Assembly (NCBI RefSeq): GCF_036541405.1
Contig: NZ_JAZHFS010000002.1
Span: 124,001 to 188,000 of the forward strand
DNA length: 64,000 nucleotides
From: Clostridium_AD frigoriphilum
Lineage (GTDB): Bacteria > Bacillota > Clostridia > Clostridiales > Clostridiaceae
Direction: 5' to 3'
Positions 61,491 to 64,000 of this stretch are shown one piece after another; the first letter of the stretch is position 1, and every line of letters starts with the position of its first letter. The notes under the pieces were generated by a model that was not told the origin of the DNA, did not search any database, and was given only the letters and a program-made list of their open reading frames with translations. The position numbers were made by a program, and so were the translations under genes.

Positions 61491-63584
61491 ATGAACGCAA
61501 ATTTTAAAAAGCAAAAGACAACAATTACAACATCTAACATTTTTACAAGGGTTAAAAATATTTCCATTCCTATAAAAATCATTTTAATAGTAGCTGTGAC
61601 CTTAGTTTTCTTTATGGTTATAGAAAATGCAATTATATATAGGGTTACTTATAATAAAATGGTAAGCACTAATAAACAAAATATGAAGTTAGTGTCTAAT
61701 GAGGTATATGAAAATTTCATAAATTTGATAAAATTACAAACTAGTGATGTTGAAAAAAATGCATTAAATAGTGATGTTATTGGAGTTGTAAAACATAAAA
61801 ATGTTACAGATCGGGATGCGTTTAAAATAAAATATAAAGATGAAATTGAAAAAATGACAAATAGGTTAAAAACATATGCTAAAAGTAATAAGAGTGATGA
61901 ACATGAGTTCATTGCAGATAAAGATGGAGTAATTATAGTTGATAGTGATGAGGAGTATTTAAATAGTGATTTAAGCCAAAATGATTATACAAAAAATGCT
62001 TTGAGGGGTATTCCATCCGTAAGTTCAGTATATACATCAGTTGTAAATTTTAAGCCAGTAGTTACATTTGTGCAACCTATTAAGGATGAAAATAATAATG
62101 TAATAGGACTAGCTGGAAAAAGTGTATACATAGACTACTTTTCTCAAAGATTTGATAAGTTTAAATTCTTAGACGATGGATTTTTGTTTGTAGTGGATAG
62201 TTCTCAAAACATAATATATCATCCAGATAAACATCGTATTAATAAAAAACTCGATATTACTGAATTGATAAGCATAACTAAGGATAAAAATAATTTTGAA
62301 AGGAATGGTATGAAGGAGTTTACATATAAGACAGGTAAAGATACATTTAATGCGTTTTATATTAGTGTACCTGAGCTTAAAAGTTTAGTAGTTTTTACAG
62401 TAAATGAAAATAATATGAAAAGTGCATCAAATACAATAGGAAAACTTATAGTGTTAATGACTTTTATAATGCTTTTAGTAATGGTGCCTTTATGTTATAT
62501 ATTTATAAGGAAAATTCTGAGACCAATGAACATCCTTGTGAAAAATACAGTAGAGATTTCAAATGGAAATCTTGCAGTTGTGAATATAATAAAAAGCAAT
62601 GATGAAATTGGTAAACTAGGTTTAAGTTTTAATACTATGACGCAAAATATTAAATCCTTAGTTTATGACGTAGCTAAGGTGACAGAAGAGCTTTTACACA
62701 TTAATAAGGTAACTTGTACAACGCAGCATAATATAGTAATAGGCATGGAGATAATTACAGAAAATACTCAAATGGTATCTAACGACACAAATAAATTAAC
62801 TAGCGTAATAAATTCAAGCGTAAGGTCTGTTGAAGGCATAACTAAAAAGGTACAAAGCATAAAAGAACGATCTACGGATATGTATCTAAAAGCTGAAAAT
62901 ATTAAAACTATTAATAATTCAAACATAAGTTCAATCACTAGTCTAAAACATATAAATAAAGAAAGTACAAATAAACTAAATGGCGTAAATAAATCATTCA
63001 AGGAATTATATACGGATTTTATGGGTATTAAAAGTATAGTAGATGTTGTAAATAACATATCTAAAAGAACTCATATATTATCTTTAAATGCGTCAATAGA
63101 GGCTGCAACAGCTGGGAAATATGGTGCTGGATTTAGTATAGTTGCTAGAGAAATTAGAAGCTTGTCAGATGGTATTGGTGAGCAAATGAGTAAAATACAA
63201 GATATAGTTAGTAGTGTAAATAATAATATGTCAAGGACTGAAATTAGCATAGATGAGGTAAATAGAGTTTTTAATGAGCAAGATAACGCTATAAATGAAA
63301 CTATTTTAAGTTATCAAAAGGCGTTAAGATCTACAGAGGATATAGTATCGTCAATTGGCAATATTGACCTTAGTATTGATGTTTTAAATAATGAAAATAC
63401 AAGTGTTATAAATACACTTAAAGAAGTAAATATTATTTGCGGGGAGTTTACAGATTCTGTTGGGAAAATAAGTGCTGTAATTGAAAATCAATATGTTGAA
63501 ACTAAGAATATGGACGGTTTAGTAATACAATTAGAGAATTCAACTAATGAACTTAGAGTAAAAATGAATAAATTTACTTTATAA
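61491..63584 (+). CDS. Methyl-accepting chemotaxis protein with dCache-type sensor
   Basis: This membrane chemoreceptor (697 aa) has a first membrane helix near 27-48 (IKIILIVAVTLVFFMVIENA), an extracellular double-Cache-like sensor (about 50-320, with the ADKDGVIIVDSD and VDSSQNIIYHP strands of the two subdomains), a second membrane helix near 320-343, a HAMP domain and a cytoplasmic signalling domain. The hairpin tip reads LSLNASIEAATAGKYGAGFS. It should signal to CheA/CheW or CheV. The ligand is unknown; dCache receptors often bind amino acids. An AAAGGAG ribosome site precedes the ATG. Confidence 0.93.
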   Translation: MNANFKKQKTTITTSNIFTRVKNISIPIKIILIVAVTLVFFMVIENAIIYRVTYNKMVSTNKQNMKLVSNEVYENFINLIKLQTSDVEKNALNSDVIGVVKHKNVTDRDAFKIKYKDEIEKMTNRLKTYAKSNKSDEHEFIADKDGVIIVDSDEEYLNSDLSQNDYTKNALRGIPSVSSVYTSVVNFKPVVTFVQPIKDENNNVIGLAGKSVYIDYFSQRFDKFKFLDDGFLFVVDSSQNIIYHPDKHRINKKLDITELISITKDKNNFERNGMKEFTYKTGKDTFNAFYISVPELKSLVVFTVNENNMKSASNTIGKLIVLMTFIMLLVMVPLCYIFIRKILRPMNILVKNTVEISNGNLAVVNIIKSNDEIGKLGLSFNTMTQNIKSLVYDVAKVTEELLHINKVTCTTQHNIVIGMEIITENTQMVSNDTNKLTSVINSSVRSVEGITKKVQSIKERSTDMYLKAENIKTINNSNISSITSLKHINKESTNKLNGVNKSFKELYTDFMGIKSIVDVVNNISKRTHILSLNASIEAATAGKYGAGFSIVAREIRSLSDGIGEQMSKIQDIVSSVNNNMSRTEISIDEVNRVFNEQDNAINETILSYQKALRSTEDIVSSIGNIDLSIDVLNNENTSVINTLKEVNIICGEFTDSVGKISAVIENQYVETKNMDGLVIQLENSTNELRVKMNKFTL

Positions 63585-63625
63585 TAATATAAAGACAGGA
63601 AAGAATATATATTTAAAAGTAGTCT

Positions 63626-63652
63626 TAAGTAATAATCGTTTACAACGATAAT
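63626..63652 (+). promoter_or_regulatory. Sigma-D (flagellar) promoter candidate
   Basis: TAAG (63626-63629), 15 bases, then ACGATAAT (63645-63652) resembles the motility sigma consensus TAAA-N15-GCCGATAA. It lies 31 bases upstream of the second chemoreceptor start, as expected for such genes. An ATCGTT/AACGAT dyad overlaps it. Confidence 0.5.
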
Positions 63653-63683
63653 ATAGAGACGATTGTTAAGGGGGGTACAACTA

Positions 63684-64000
63684 ATGAAAAAAGCGAATAC
63701 TAAAACAAAAGGTTTGAATATTAAAACGAAACTCATAATAGTTACAGGAATGTTATTACTTATACCTGTAATTGCATTAGGCTTAATAAGTTATAAAGTC
63801 GCCAAAAATGAACTTGAAGATAGCGGAAAGGTTTTACTTAAAAATAGTGTGGAAATGACACTTATGGTAATTAGTGAAAATCAAAAACTTGTAGATGAGG
63901 GAAAACTAACGCTTGATGAAGCTAAGGAAAGAACACGTGAGTATATGTTAGGTAAAAAGCAAGCAGATGGTACAAGACCTATTAATAAAAAAATTAGTCT
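63684..64000 (+). CDS. Chemoreceptor with single Cache sensor, 3' end outside window
   Basis: The first 105 codons of a chemoreceptor are present; the gene runs off the window end. It begins after a GGGGGG ribosome site with a polar, basic N-terminus, a membrane helix (TKLIIVTGMLLLIPVIALGL) and the start of an extracellular sCache_2-type sensor (EMTLMVISENQKLVDEGKLT, then GKKQADGTRPINKKIS). HAMP and signalling domains are expected beyond the window; the alternative, a sensor kinase or cyclase with the same sensor, cannot be excluded. It follows another chemoreceptor gene and a sigma-D-like promoter. Confidence 0.8.
   Translation, partial: MKKANTKTKGLNIKTKLIIVTGMLLLIPVIALGLISYKVAKNELEDSGKVLLKNSVEMTLMVISENQKLVDEGKLTLDEAKERTREYMLGKKQADGTRPINKKIS

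Noticed and set aside
1..64000. CRISPR array, tRNA/rRNA genes, prophage or complete insertion sequence
   Set aside because: No regularly spaced repeats, cloverleaf genes, rRNA segments, integrase, phage structural gene or transposase were recognised anywhere in the window.

Overview
The window looks like chromosome from a spore-forming, flagellated or chemotactic member of Clostridium sensu stricto. It is very AT-rich, uses strong AGGAGG-type ribosome binding sites, and carries spore germination genes (cwlJ-gerQ and a complete GerA-type receptor operon), chemotaxis genes and Bacillus/Clostridium-type YesM/YesN regulators. The species cannot be fixed from sequence alone; no rRNA, tRNA, CRISPR array, prophage or intact insertion sequence was found.

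Region 1 (1-25.7 kb) is a pectin and plant-polysaccharide locus. A YesM/YesN two-component system (the kinase is cut by the window edge) precedes a CUT1 sugar ABC importer and a GH115-like alpha-glucuronidase. Transketolase and a sugar-phosphate isomerase-like TIM barrel follow as a divergent pair. Next come a DUF624 (YesL) membrane protein, an MsbA-type ABC exporter, an alpha/beta-hydrolase esterase and a pectin methylesterase. A minus-strand operon then encodes an LplA/B/C-type importer, a GH28 polygalacturonase and a GH105 unsaturated galacturonyl hydrolase. Divergent from it are a rhamnogalacturonan acetylesterase and a membrane-bound AraC regulator (YesS/YtdP type). None of the pectin enzymes has a signal peptide, so imported oligogalacturonides appear to be de-esterified and cut inside the cell. 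A cre-like operator lies just downstream of the importer promoter.

Region 2 (25.9-38.6 kb) opens with a four-gene ABC system resembling GldA/GldF/GldG plus a DUF4340 protein, of unknown role in clostridia. After it come two unrecognised membrane-anchored proteins, a YmfI-like EF-P modification reductase, a PAP2 phosphatase, cysteinyl-tRNA synthetase, a class I mannose-6-phosphate isomerase, a cyclophilin lipoprotein and several small proteins.

Region 3 (38.7-48.5 kb) is rich in spore and envelope genes: gerQ and cwlJ, a Ser/Thr kinase without PASTA domains, a CwlO-like NlpC/P60 endopeptidase, a DUF3810 HEMAH metalloprotease-like membrane protein, mscL, a rhodanese, and a germination receptor operon in the order A-C-D-B, including the small D subunit.

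Region 4 (48.5-64 kb) starts with a 123-bp element bounded by 19-bp inverted repeats whose 18-bp core occurs a third time 7.6 kb away. It continues with a MATE transporter, a divergent polysaccharide deacetylase-like protein with a multi-half-site dyad upstream, an alanine dehydrogenase/transhydrogenase-family protein, CheV, a SNF2 helicase plus SWIM zinc-finger pair (YwqA/YwqB type), a heterodimeric ABC exporter with one degenerate ATP site, and two methyl-accepting chemotaxis proteins, the second cut by the window end and preceded by a sigma-D-like promoter.
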